64,000 nt of DNA from Nematostella vectensis. Its lineage: Eukaryota > Cnidaria > Anthozoa > Actiniaria > Edwardsiidae. The notes under the pieces are model-generated. The model worked only from the letters and a program-made list of their open reading frames with translations. It was not told the origin of the DNA and did no database searches. The stretch lies in contig NC_064036.1 in the NCBI RefSeq assembly GCF_932526225.1, forward strand, positions 4,967,519 to 5,031,518, written 5' to 3'. The translations under genes and the position numbers were made by a program. Below, one piece after another: positions 10,672 through 22,660 of the stretch. How positions within the stretch are numbered: position 1 is the stretch's first letter; each line of letters opens with the position of its first letter.

Positions 10672-13600
10672 ATGAAAATAATAGCTATTTTTATTTTTGT
10701 TTTGGTGTTTGTTGGTTTAAGTCTGCAGTTAGATGAAGAATTTTTAAACGATGAGTATAATGATGACGATAGCGAGTTTACGAATTCATGGGCCGTTGAA
10801 TTAGACTCGGATGACGAAGAGCTTGCTAAAGAAGTAGCGAGGAAGCATGGGTTTAAGTACGCTGGTAAGATCGGCGGGCTGCCAGGCCATTTCCATCTAT
10901 ATCGAGACGAGCACGATGGAGAAGACTCCAAACGAGGAGGAATAGTCTACCCTGAGCTGAAAGAGCATCAGAACGTGAAATGGCATGAGCAGCAGCGTAC
11001 GCTCTCCCTCCACAAGAGAAGCCTGAGCGTCAAACGCGTCGTGCCGAACTTCTATAATGACCCTATGCTACAAGACCAGTGGTACCTAAAGAGTTTTGGT
11101 CGAAACGGGGTACCTATGAATAATGACATGAAAGTTATGGACGCTTGGGCAGATGGTTATACTGGGAAAGGCATTGTTGTTACAGTTATGGATGATGGCT
11201 TGGATCACACAAATGATGACCTAAAACATTATGACCCGAAAGCAAGTTTAAACTTGAACGGCGCAACCAATGGCGATACCACCGGGAAGGATCCTATACC
11301 TAGAGACGAACCCGATCAGTACCACGGAACCAAGTGCGCAGGGGAGATAGGAGCTAAGTCTAATAATGGGTTTTGTGGAGTTGGTGTAGCACCTGACGTG
11401 AACCTGGGAGCAATTCGAATGCTGGATGGAAAAGTAACGGGTATGACCGAAGGGCATGCATTTTCACATAATCCTCAATATGTGGACATCTACAGCGCCT
11501 CCTGGGGCCCTAAGGATAATGGTAAAACCCTGGCAGGTCCTTCAAGTCTCGGCCGCAAAGCTTTAGAACACGGAGTCAAACGGGGAAGAAACGGTGAGTG
11601 CAATATATGATTAAATGGTATTTGGGTACAGTGTATACGCCGTGGTACAGTGAAGTTTTAGTTATTTACTCGACACATCACAAGGTCATAGATTCTTAGA
11701 TTCTCAGCTGTATTGATGATTAATTGTAACAGCCTTCTGTCATAACAATTTGCGCCTTCCAAACAAGTCCCAATGCCCTGTCGAGCACACCAATAAGCAG
11801 TAATTAATAACTAACTGCAGCAAAATAAGGCTTTACCCCCTATTTTTTTCATGGCCTTATGCGAAGTTATTTTTCTAGATTAGTATAAATCATAGGTTCT
11901 TATGCCTCTGGTACCCCCGGCGCTAAACTCGAAAAATAATCGCCTCATCAACTTTACTGGACTCGGTATGATAATAGCAGCTCCCTACAGCCTTTAACTC
12001 AATATGCTGGGTATTCTATTTCGTTCTGCATGTAATTAACTCTAATTGTCACTAGTGTTTATCAGTCGGGCGATATTTTTTCCCGTTTTAAATGTTTTTG
12101 TTTTATTCTGGATTTAAAATTTTTCTTTTTACGTTAAGGGTAATCTCGAACCATTTAAGGGGTTGTTTTAATGATAAACAATACCATGCGACCACCATAA
12201 CAACTTGAAACGGGAGTCGTGTGAAAGACCCTACTAGATACCACCTGTTCTGTCCACCTCGAAAGATCTTAAGCAGATTGCATCGAAAACGCAAAGAGCT
12301 TGCGCAAATATTGGATTTGCGAAGAGGGCCTTTTTTCTTTTTTATCATCCCTTTTTTATGCTGCGTTTTTAACAACTTTATCCCAGCCAATCGACAGAAA
12401 GTCAACAATTACTAAAGTTTGTTTGTGGCGGAGTTTTTGTGCACTTTAGAACTGCAAACATGTATTTTTGCAAGCTCTGAGACTCGATTAGATTGGTTTG
12501 GTTAGATCACTTGCGTAGGAAGTTGTTCTTTGCTAGATTGTCATTATCTCCTCCATTTCGGCATTTAGACCTTTGTTCGATGTTTTCCGTCGTTTGAGAG
12601 CTTTGTTATAAGATAAATAAATGGCCGTAATAAAGATTCTGCCATGGCGATCAGGGTTAAAATGATCTTCAGATGGTAATCAAGGGGAATAATTTTTCGT
12701 TTGTTACAAATATTGCCCGCGTTCTACCGCAACGTTTCCTCATATTAAAGGCGCCGGGGCCTTTGGATAAAGACCTAAATGAGAAAAAAAAATAGATTTT
12801 TTTTTTCTTTATTAGGCCGATTCAATCTAATTTCAACTGTCTTGGTGCGTTTTATTGACGTCAATTGTACATCGAATGTAAACAGGCAGTGGTGCTAGTA
12901 GTCGTGTGTAAACAATGAAGATTTTCCTTTTTCAACTAGATTTGAAATTGTACACTCTTTGACGATCTTCAGGGCAGGCGTACAGGCCGGTTATTGGCTA
13001 AAGAATTCGTACCGCTTAGATTATCTTACTGTAAGAGCGCTTTACTGCAAAAAAGAGAGACTGCATGAATTATCTTTGCAAGCATTAAGATTTAATTCAT
13101 ATTTTCTTGTATTTCTTATGTATGAAAACCGTTTTTTTTTCTTTTTTCATCTGTGGCTTTTCCTTGCTTTCAACCATCTTTCTTGTATTTTCCTTCTATT
13201 TCATTTCTTGTTTTTCTTTCTATCCTGATAAGCTATTTAAATATAGCTAGGGAAAAAATGTTATTTACTGGAAACCACAGGATTATTTTGATAAAATATC
13301 GCTTAAACACATGCTGGATCCTTTCTCGACTTGACGTTGATTTTTAGCATCTTTTTTTTGTCTTATCTACAAAATCCATGCTTTTCTCTCGTAAAATCCG
13401 TGTTTTTTCAATCGAAATATCGATCGCAGTCGAGGTTTCCTGGGATTAAAGGTTAAAATGCTTATTTACTAATTGCCTCTATGTAGGCTATTCTTTTAAG
13501 GAAACAGCTTACGACATTGGTCGAGATAAATCCTGTTTTTATATTGTCGCCGACTAGACCATTTCGCCACGCGACGTGTGCTAACGAGGTCTCTTATTTC

Positions 13601-16600
13601 CCGAGCTGTTTCTCGCTTTGACTGCATATTCATTGTTAATGGTTAAAGCGTTTGCAAAGACAGTACATATTAAAGTCTCTAGAGTTTTATCTTATGGATA
13701 TGTTATCAAAAATTAACAATATAGTTAATTTCGTATTGTGCGAGAATCGGCGATAACGAATAAGGTGGAACAGTAGAGTTCTTTTAGGAAAATATATTGT
13801 CAAGGCTTTAAAGGCGTCATTAATAGATTAAACGTCTAATGGCATTGCGTTTTCAAATTTCTAATTCCAAATAACAATATTACAAGATCCTACTATAAGA
13901 TCATGGTTATGCTAATGTATGGCTTTTCGTGCCTAGTTCATTTTGCTATCTTCAAATAATGCCGCCCCCACATTCTCATTTCCTCGTGTGGTGTCTTGTT
14001 AGGACAATGATGCCTATTTTCCGTGTTGAAGAGGCTATGGGGCGTTTTTAAGTAGAAAAAGGGGGCACTTCGTTGAATTTCGCTTGGGGTGTCTAACCTG
14101 ATCCCACGTCATGTCCGTTACCAGCCAGAATTTCACTCTTCAGCCATAGTCGAGAGCCCTCATTTTGTGTGGGTAATTTTACATGCATCCTCGGGGACCC
14201 AGGGCGTCGCGGAGTTCGTCACACAGGGAGCGCGGCGCGAGAAAGAAACTCGCATCCCCGAGGGTGTTTCACATGAACATATGTCTCTAATTTCGAAACT
14301 GCTCTTTGACGTATGTCTCAAAGTGGTAGCATTAATGGGTTTTTTTAAAGCATTATGATTCAGCGACGTTTTCTAAGACCAATAAGATATTGTGTATTTT
14401 TGAGAAGAATCCCAAAGAAATCGAGAAATCTTCTTGGCGCATTTGCTTTAATAATTTGCGTCGGCCTCGAAATAGCACCGTGAAAGGTAAAATTGAGAAA
14501 ACGGCGCTGCTTCTGTACCTCATAAGGCTACTTGCTATCGAAAGAGATAGAGCATAAATAATGCTGTCTTTGCCGTATCACTGATTTTTTATTTAAGAAA
14601 TAAATATCACTGATTTTTCATTTAAGAAATAAATATCACTGATTTTTCATTTAAGAAATAAATATCACTGATTTTTCATTTAAGAAATAAAATATTCGTT
14701 TTTTGAAATTCCAAACTAGCTATACATGCATTGGCATTAGTCAAAACGCTAGCGCAATCTATTAGCCATGCAGCTCGGCTACCTTGGTTCACCAAAAACT
14801 GGTAGTCGACTCTGCCAAATTTCTGAAGACTTCTTCAGTACTAAATCAGCATGGAATAGCCGTTCCGTATTCGGTTCGACTGGTTCCGATGTGTATATAG
14901 CTGTATAGAGTACTTTTATCGAGGCTAATTTTCTCGCTATTTTTTAGAGATCCTAGTGTTTCACTGACGTTTCATTATTCTTTTTTACCCAGGGAAAGGT
15001 TCGTTGTATGTGTGGGCAAGCGGAAATGGCGGCGCGTCCTCAGACGACTGCAATTGCGACGGGTACACTTCCAGTATCTACACAATCGCCGTCGGCTCCG
15101 TCAGTGCCGCAGGAGGCTCCACCTTCTACGACGAAAAGTGCCCCTCCACTTTGGCTGTGGTCTACAGTGGAGACAGCGACCTGAGTAGGACAAAACTCGG
15201 AGGAAACCACAAACTGGTCACGACAGGACCGCGTAAGTGAATGGGTGCGGTGCGTTTAAGAATGTGTGACGGAATTGCGGTGTGCACATCACATACGATA
15301 TTCCCTGCTAGTAGAGGCCTATTTCCTCTGTATTTCGCTGGGCTGGTGCTTGCGAGGAAAGGAGACCTCTGTCATGGGTCGAAACTGTTTTCGTTGCGCA
15401 TTCGTGAGCGTTTCTAAGCGACCGCATGACGTGCCAAATCCCGCACTATCGCGCGAAAGCTGTCAATATGCTTTGCATTGGTTTTGTCGCAAATTATGAA
15501 TCAAACTCCGGTTAGTTCTCCTCTTCGAAAAAAGAAAACAAATGTTCAATTTCAATCACCTAAAACATCACTTAAAAGAGTGAACAACAAACGCAGCAAA
15601 GACGAGTTTTGTCTTGTTTGTGGGATAAATTTCAAGACATCTGGGCAGGCGAGTTTCTTCAATGTAAAAATCGTACAGTTGGACTCGAAGAAAATGTTAT
15701 CAAACTGTTTGGTAAACTTAGATCAGCTAATTCCAGAAGAATATGTAAAAGCTGTAAACGGGGGATTGACTAGGTAGTCAAAAGAGAGAAAATTCTGACT
15801 GAAGATAAGGCATTAAGTGGCTTCTTATATAATTCGTCGCGTGATATTTCTACGTAGGACGGCGTTTCGGATGCGGGCTTATTATCCCGCAGCGGATATA
15901 CGATTCACGCATGCGCTAGTCATTGTGGGCTCAAATAGTGACCAGTAAACAATGAACGGAGCATGCACTCTGGATCTCCCCGTCCACGATCGTGAACGGC
16001 GTTTTGATTAAACAAAGTTTCGACCCATGGCAGAGGTCTCTTGTTCTCGCGAACGCACGCCCACAGCAAAATACAGAGAAATAGAGGCCTCTGCTAGCAG
16101 GGAACATGATAAAGAATCAGAGAGACCCGGGATGCAGGGCCGTAGCAGGAGGTGGGGCACTGGGACACGTGCCCCCCCCCCCCCCCCCGAATATTAAAAA
16201 AAAATATATAAGGAAATGACCAGTAGGGGCGTGGCTGTTTCTGTATTCCCCACCACACCCCCATTAGTACGAGGCCTGCTACAGCACTGGGATGGGAAGC
16301 AAATCGACAGGGCGGCGTCTTAGAAAATGGGTGTGGCGAATGGGTTGGCGGAGTACACTTGACACAAGTTGAAAGGAGGAATTCATTGGTGCTGGGGAGG
16401 CAAATAGTGGTGGTTAAGAATGACAATAGAAACAAATAAGAGAATGCCTGTGCTGTACATTAGTGGGCTGAACGGGGCTGACGGGTTGCGCATTTACGTA
16501 TGACACAGGTTGGATGGGTTTGGAGGCAAAAAGATATGTTTGTAAATAAAGGGGGATTGTGTGATAGGTGTTGATGGTGATGATGGTGATGATGATGGTG

Positions 16601-17793
16601 ATGATGATGGTGGGGATTACCGCCTAGCTGTAGCCAGCAGTCGTTATAGACAAAGACGTCAAACGTTTATAGACTTGGGACCACTTCTATTCCAATAATA
16701 GATAGCAACTTGGTGACGTTCCCTAATATTTCTGTGTGCATTTTTATGTATTTGGCATGTCGTATACTTTAATTATTTTTACTGTACATTCTACCTGTTA
16801 TTATATTGGACAAACAATCCCGTCTGGTAATAAAAATGATGTCAATTTTTAGTGGGCTTTATGTTTCTTGTCCTGTTACCATGAAAGGCTTAACCGATTC
16901 CTATTTGTATTGCAGATAACTCGTGCGTGGAACATTTTGGTGGGACGTCAGCAGCTGCTCCTCTTGCCGCCGGAGTCGTTGCCTTGACTCTCCAGGCAAA
17001 CCCTGAGTTGACTTGGCGAGACATGCAGCATTTAATCACACGAAGCACCGACCAACTTCAAAAGGACGACCCTTCATGGAAACGCAACGCAGCGGGTTTT
17101 TTGGTCAGCAACAAGTTTGGATTTGGTCTCCTCAATGCCCACAAGCTAACAACAAATGCATTGAAATGGAAGCGCGTCCCTGATCAAAAAAGGTGCGAAA
17201 TTGAAGGGCCGATTCCTCCAGTGCCTTTAATAAAAAGAAATAAAGAGGTCGTGTTGAGAGTGAGGACGAATGGGTGCGAGGGGTCCGAGAACGCCATCAA
17301 GAGACTAGAGCATGTACAGGCGATCATCACACTGGCTCACCGAAAGCGCGGCGTCTTGAGTATCGATATACGATCGCCTCGTAAGACCGCGAGTAGGCTG
17401 CTGTCGACAAGACCTCTTGATGAGTCTGCTTCTGGGATCAAAAACTGGCCCTTCATGACCGTTCAAATGTGGGGCGAGGACCCAAAGGGAGAGTGGGAAG
17501 TGGTCATCCGCGATAACAGCGAACTGGTCAAGAAAAAAAGGAGCACGCGACGACGATTCCGAAGGTCACTGGACGAGGAGGAAAAAGAGTTGACGGTGAG
17601 TGATGAAGCCAAGGATATAGAAGACGAGGCTTTCATATACGATGTCCCATTCAGACATGAAGTCACTCTTGAAGACGAGAACGACGATGATCAGACGGAC
17701 TATCCACGCGGCGAGGAAGACGAAAGTGATGAGGATGAGAGAATGAGCAGGCTTCAAAAATGGTCTCTTGTGCTGTACGGCACGTCAGAGTAA
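10672..17793 (+). CDS. Furin/kexin-type proprotein convertase (subtilisin family S8B)
   Basis: Three exons, 10672-11593, 14993-15232 and 16916-17793; phases join to 679 aa. The start has a CACCATG context and a signal peptide (1-19). The prodomain (about 35-122) ends at dibasic sites HKR and VKR. In the catalytic domain Asp174 (VMDDG), His218 (YHGTKCAG), oxyanion Asn319 (ASGNGG) and Ser399 (GGTSAAAP) are all present, so it should be active. It cuts precursor proteins after paired basic residues in the secretory pathway. The P domain (from about 460) is interrupted near its end by a 75-residue insert (about 590-665), first strongly basic with a possible RRRFRR cleavage site, then very acidic, before the final LVLYGT strand. 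There is no transmembrane segment, so it is likely soluble. A polyA signal AATAAA is at 18337. Confidence 0.93.
14568..14690 (+). repeat. 32-bp tandem repeat, about four units
   Basis: Unit contains ATCACTGATTTTTCATTTAA then GAAATAAAT; nearly perfect. Lies in convertase intron 1, about 300 bases before exon 2. Confidence 0.9.
15301..16104. mobile_element. DNA transposon remnant with ~85-bp terminal inverted repeats
   Basis: Lies in convertase intron 2. The left end (15301-15388) starts TTCCCTGCTAGTAGAGGCCT and ends ATGGGTCGAAAC. The right end, near 16017-16104, is its reverse complement with scattered differences. No clean target-site duplication is visible. Inside, 15478-15777 (+) gives a short protein with a C..C pair (FCLVCG); an overlapping frame just downstream supplies a second pair (ICKSCKR). 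This suggests a broken zinc-finger protein of the element. The superfamily is not recognised. Confidence 0.7.
16134..16290 (+). mobile_element. MITE of the poly-C family, copy 1
   Basis: Starts GCAGGGCCGTAGCAGG, contains GGGGCACTGG, a C run, ATAAGGAAATGACCAGTAGG and GGGCGTGGCTG, and ends GCCTGCTACAGCACTGG. The ends are complementary. Copies also at 20212, 45670 and 59189. Confidence 0.8.
16570..16615 (+). repeat. (GATGGT)n microsatellite in convertase intron 2
   Basis: Runs of GATGATGGT within the intron, about 300 bases before exon 3. Confidence 0.8.
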
Positions 17794-18336
17794 ATGGTTT
17801 GGAGGTCGTTCTCGTCTAAGTATTAACTGGCCCACTAACGTATTATCTCTTGTATAGTACTTCAAAGAACTACTTTTTCTTGCACCACTATCCTTCGAAA
17901 CACTGATCTAGACTTGTGTCGTCACTTGAACCAAGACTAGCACATGTATTGTCCAACTTTGCTATGAAAACACACACAGTATTGGGGTGAGGAAGAGTTT
18001 GTCTGCATCTAGAGCCCAGTGCAAACAGCGTCAGCATTGCTGAGAAAATTAAACTGCATCATTGTGCAAAGCAATACGGCGCTGTTTGTTTGCCATGTTG
18101 TGAGGTGGTGCGAAATATAATAATTCCCTTGGCCTTCCGATCGAACTAGCAAGGACATGCCAGCAATACTGGGCGATTTTTACGCGCTCGATCTTTTCGT
18201 CCTTGGGTCTGTTTTCTTAGACGAGAACGAATATAATGAATGCGCTTATGGTATGAAAAATTCCTTTTTCTAGTGATAACATCATCAACCTTTTCCAGCG
18301 GTTCTTGTTCACATTTCATTTCACGTGCTAGTATTC

Positions 18337-18342
18337 AATAAA
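18337..18342 (+). terminator. Polyadenylation signal of the convertase gene
   Basis: AATAAA about 545 bases after the stop codon. Confidence 0.5.
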
Positions 18343-18759
18343 AGTTAGACCTAAGGCAAAATAACGTACCTCTAGATTTCACTTTTTTTTCTCTGCTAAT
18401 ATACAGTATACCCGAACATCTTCACAGAGGTCAAACAATTAAGGACTCCCCGGAAAAGGTTATAGACAGGAAGAGCCTTAGATTTGTGTACAGTACGACC
18501 TTCCTTAGTCCTCATATTGTTCTGGAAATAGGTGCTTTTTATACAATAAGCTTAACGACGACGTGTCTTTGTCACGCACTCGCTGAAAAATTCGAGTGGC
18601 TTGGCAAAGACACGAAGTAATGAAATGAAAAGTATCAGATATTAATTACTACCAATATATTTTTACACTGATGACATTCTGTGAAAGGGAGGGTAAGTTA
18701 ATGGTTATACCCGAGAGAATGAATTCCCAGGGGACGAAATTTTAGAATTATTTTGTATT

Positions 18760-18903
18760 AGAGTGGTTTTTCAAAATCCCGTGCAACAAAATGTAGTTGT
18801 TAAAGTGTAATAGTCAAGCCAGAACAAAAAAGAACAAAGAGATTACAGTGTATTAGTACTAAATAAACTAAATAGTATTTCACGGGTTTTTGAAAACCAC
18901 TCT
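18760..18903. mobile_element. MITE-like hairpin
   Basis: AGAGTGGTTTTTCAAAATCC at the left end matches, inverted, GGTTTTTGAAAACCACTCT at the right end; the internal sequence is non-coding. Confidence 0.75.
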
Positions 18904-19675
18904 TTTTCAACGAGTTATTTTATTTGGTTAAATTGTTTTAGATAAAAATCTATGTTATTTCACATAATGGGGGCATAACATTTAAGATAGACATACTGTT
19001 TAGGGCGGTGCAGGTTAATAAAAGGTAATTCGAATATTGTATTTTAAATAGCAACGTGCGCTGACGTGGCCAACTTGACAGTTTGTAAAGTAAACCAATG
19101 AGGATGGGAGAAACGTGCTACCTAACATGAAATAACCAGCGTGGGGAAAATTACACACCAGAACACGATAGAATCTGCATGTCAATCAAAACAGTAAATC
19201 TCACATGCTGACCAACATTCTTAAAACTTGTCATGTAGTCACGGTAGTGTGCATTGCACTATTTATGTCTCAATAAAATGGAATTACTTTTCTTCTAAAT
19301 AAGTTACACTGTTCAAAAGCTTATCACTGATTTCATTCGAAAAGTGATAGCACGCAGTGAAACTATCAGTTGAAAACCTTTAGCCAATCAGAGCACTGGG
19401 ATGGTGTAAATGATATGTTGTATCTCCATTTCCAAGACCTCCATTTCCCTTCTATTCAGGCGCAATATTAAGAGTGTTCGTTTTTACTTTGTGACGTTTT
19501 TTTATGTAGCGTGGTGGTGCGATTAGGTAATGATGTTGGGCAATGAACTGGTAATGGTGTGATAAAAGCTGATGGCGTCTTTTGGTGGTGGTGTAGGGTA
19601 CTACGATTGTTGTTGACGCAGATGTTGATGCTTTGGTAGGTTGATTGTAGTGTTGTGGCGTATTGGGTTGATGGT

Positions 19676-20211
19676 TTGAAGGGTGATGGTGTGGTAGGGT
19701 GATGGTGTGGTAGGGTGATGGTGTGGTAGGGTGATGGTGTGGAAGGGTGATGATGTGGTAGGGTGATGGTGTGGTAGGGTGATGGTGTGGTAGGGTGATG
19801 GTGTGGTAGGGTGAGTGTGTGGAAGGGTGATGGTGTGGAAGGGTGATGGTGTGGAAGGGTGATGGTGTGGTAGGGTGATGGTGTGGTAGGGTGATGGTGT
19901 GGTAGGGTGATGGTGTGGTAGGGTGATGGTGTGGTAGGGTGATGGTGTGGTAGGGTAAGTGTGTGGAAGGGTGATGGTGTGGAAGGGTGATGGTGTGGAA
20001 GGGTGATGGTGTGGTAGGGTGATGGTGTGGTAGGATGGCAGTGTGATAGTGTAGTAAGATGACGGTGCGGTAGGATGGTGGTATGGTAAGATGATGGTGT
20101 GTTAGGGTGATGGTGTAATAAGATGACGGTGTGTTAGGGTGATGGTGTGGTAGGGTTATGGTATTGTAGAATGATGGTGTGTAATGTGATGGTGTTGTAG
20201 GGTGATAGTTT
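19676..20211 (+). repeat. 16-bp minisatellite with higher-order structure
   Basis: About 33 units of GTGATGGTGTGGTAGG. Variants with GGAAGG or GTGAGTGTG/GTAAGTGTG recur in the same order at about 19811 and 19955, nine units apart, so blocks of about 144 bp were duplicated. The long minus-strand reading frame across it (His/Thr/Pro-rich) follows from the repeat and is not taken as a gene. Related degenerate units reappear at 20680-20850. Confidence 0.92.
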
Positions 20212-20393
20212 TGTAGGGACGTAGCAGGGGGTTGGGCACTGGGTGCACGTTCCCCCCCCCCTCCCACTAATATTTAAAATTATATGAAAAATAATAAGGA
20301 AATAAGGGCGTGGCTGTGTCCCCCCACCAATATTTTCTTCTTAATGTTTTTGTATAGTGCCCCTCCAATATTTCCAGGCCAGCAACGGCACTG
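20212..20393 (+). mobile_element. MITE of the poly-C family, copy 2
   Basis: Abuts the minisatellite. GTAGCAGGGGGTTGGGCACTGG, a C run, AAGGGCGTGGCTGTGT and a right end CCAGGCCAGCAACGGCACTG match the copy at 16134. Confidence 0.75.
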
Positions 20394-20395
20394 AC

Positions 20396-20556
20396 TAAAC
20401 CCACAATTAGAATAAGGCGTTACCCACAAATGAAATAAACCCACAATTATAATAAGAAGTTACCCACAAATGAAATAAACCCACAATTGTAATAAGAAGT
20501 TACCCACAAATGTTATAAACCCACAATTGCATTAAGAAGTTGCCCACAAATGTAAT
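20396..20556 (+). repeat. 40-bp tandem repeat, four units
   Basis: Units contain AAACCCACAATTATAATAAG and AAGTTACCCACAAATGAAAT, 90% or more alike by eye. Confidence 0.9.
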
Positions 20557-22660
20557 AACATTTATACATATGTCAAAAATGTAGGCACTGCCTATAAGCA
20601 AAGCACGAATACACGTCGCCCATGACTTCATGACCAGTGACTATTACGAATTAGGTTTCAGGGTCATTTGTGGGCTCTATAGATGGTGTGGTAGGGTGAT
20701 GGCGTGGTGGGATGGGATGGAATTATTGTAGGGTGATGGTATCGTAGAATGATGGCATGAAAGGGGTGGAGTCATTGTAGGGTAATGGTGTTAATGATGA
20801 TGTTGTAGGGCAAGGGTGTGGCAAATGTGGTGGGGCATGGGTGTTTCAGGGCCTTTCCTTGCTGGGTGGAGGGCGAGTATACAATACAATGCACTGCAAT
20901 ACAATAATCCTTGTTTAACGAAGGTAGCATATTAACCGAATTTTAATTCGGTCAAAACAGTTAAAGTTTTCTAAGATATGGCCCTTGTAAGCTTTGTAAG
21001 CACTGTCACTGGGGGTGGTGGTCAATGCCAGAGGGTCTATTGCGTCCCCAATACAATGGTCTTAAGAGAAGGGGGGGGGGGGGGGGGGGGGAAGAGAATA
21101 GCGCCATTTGGCACAGAAATAAGAGGGTACTGAAAAAAAAGAAAAAATATTTTTAGTCGAATGTGTAATTCCTCAAAAGCCTGCTATTACATTTACACAA
21201 AATCAAGATAATTTCATACTCGCGTTGCTCGCTAGCACCATTCGGAATAACATCAATTAAGAAAAACGTGGATGCACTTGTAATTTTAAAACAATCCGAT
21301 ATAGAAATTTTATTTTCTGCTGAGTATCACTCACAGCTAAGGTGGGTCTAGTAAGTAGGTACTTTGAATAAGAATTATTAGACCTTGGATTCACTCTATT
21401 ATAAGCTGTAATTCCCCAACGCGAAGTCAAGTGCTTTCTTTTTACACTACTTTACACTACTGTACGAACAATAAGTTTCCAATTTTTCTTGTCATCTCGT
21501 TTTTCACAGCTTAAAGATTTATAGATTTCAAAAAATGATCAATGGATGTGCGGTTCTGGAAATATCTGTACTTTTCCAGAATTTCATTTTTTTTTCTCTT
21601 TGATTGCAAGAATCACAGAGTTCGAGACCCTGAAACCTTGCCAGTGTGTTCAAACCGAGCAGGTTTTTTTTCAATTCGCTGCATTAAGCTATGATAACGT
21701 TATTTATTATTCATTGCTACTTAAGTTTCAATTGAAACGGCGGCTATATAGGGCTCGTAGCGATTCTACACCTTTTATAAGCATTATTGCTTATACAAAA
21801 AAGAAAATAAATAAACTAATCTTTTGTTTAAAGCTTCTCTTTCTTGATGAAATCTTACAAAGGAGCTGAGAACTTGCCGAATCTACAGGACATTTCCCAA
21901 TACTTAAAACACCAACAAAAATCTCTTTATTTGCATACTGTGTGTTTACTTAATTGCTGTAACCCGTTCATGATCGTTTGTTGCCAAGTAATATCAATCA
22001 GTACTAAAGCAAAGAAACGATTCGTAGCAGCTGCTTTAAGAATTTTATTATATTTAAGCAAGCGCAACTAAATAAAGCCAGATGAGTGGAGCTTTCCTTT
22101 ATGTTTAACCAAACGCAACTAAATACCCCCTAGATGAGTGAAGCTTCTCTTTCGTGAGTCCTTTGTGAACAACTCCTCATTGAGCAGATCCTGCGTGTCA
22201 AGGGTAAGAAGACTTTGTTTCTAAGCAAACAACAAATAGAGAAAAACGTTCTAATTAGAGAACTGAAGATTAAAAGCATCAGAAAATCACACGCGTCAAA
22301 GCCAAAAAAGGACAAAAAGTGGAGGAGAATAGTGAGAAGCAAATTCCGTATAAAACATTTTACATTTGATGGACAATGTATTGGTTGTGAATTGTTTATA
22401 TTAATAGCCGCCGAGAAACTCAAATACACAGTTTACATGGCAAGTGTTACTCTTTTTTATCACATTATATATGTACATACTGGAAACTTGAAGTGCTGGG
22501 CCGATTGATATGAGAACAATCTCGAAAAAAGAAAAGCCTTTTTGTTAAGAGAATAAGTTCCGCCTGTCACTTCAGCATCAAATACCTGAGGAAAAAACAT
22601 ATCCTGAGCGAGTACCAATCACTCACAGTCACAGAAGCGATTGACATTAGTCAACGGTGA
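20557..22660. other. Intergenic region upstream of the GPCR
   Basis: Holds degenerate minisatellite units (20680-20850) and a G run of about 22 at 21070-21091. Several short plus-strand frames (21546-22508) lack motifs, good codon use or splice context, and I do not accept them as genes. Confidence 0.45.

Larger units (their letters stand above)
17794..19675. other. Convertase 3' UTR and intergenic region
   Basis: PolyA signal AATAAA at 18337-18342. It holds the hairpin repeat at 18760-18903 and a smaller inverted repeat near 18560-18613 (GTGTCTTTG pairing with CAAAGACAC). No coding signal seen. Confidence 0.5.

Noticed and set aside
14089-14358. 89-aa frame in convertase intron 1
   Set aside because: Repeat-like GC-rich sequence with no recognisable domain; the convertase reading does not use it.
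19452-20267. 271-aa His/Thr/Pro-rich minus-strand frame
   Set aside because: It follows from the 16-bp minisatellite; three units give 16 codons without stops. There is no start context or domain.
21546-22508. Three small plus-strand frames upstream of the GPCR
   Set aside because: No motif or splice support; one has a faint TM7-like NPF stretch but nothing else of a receptor.
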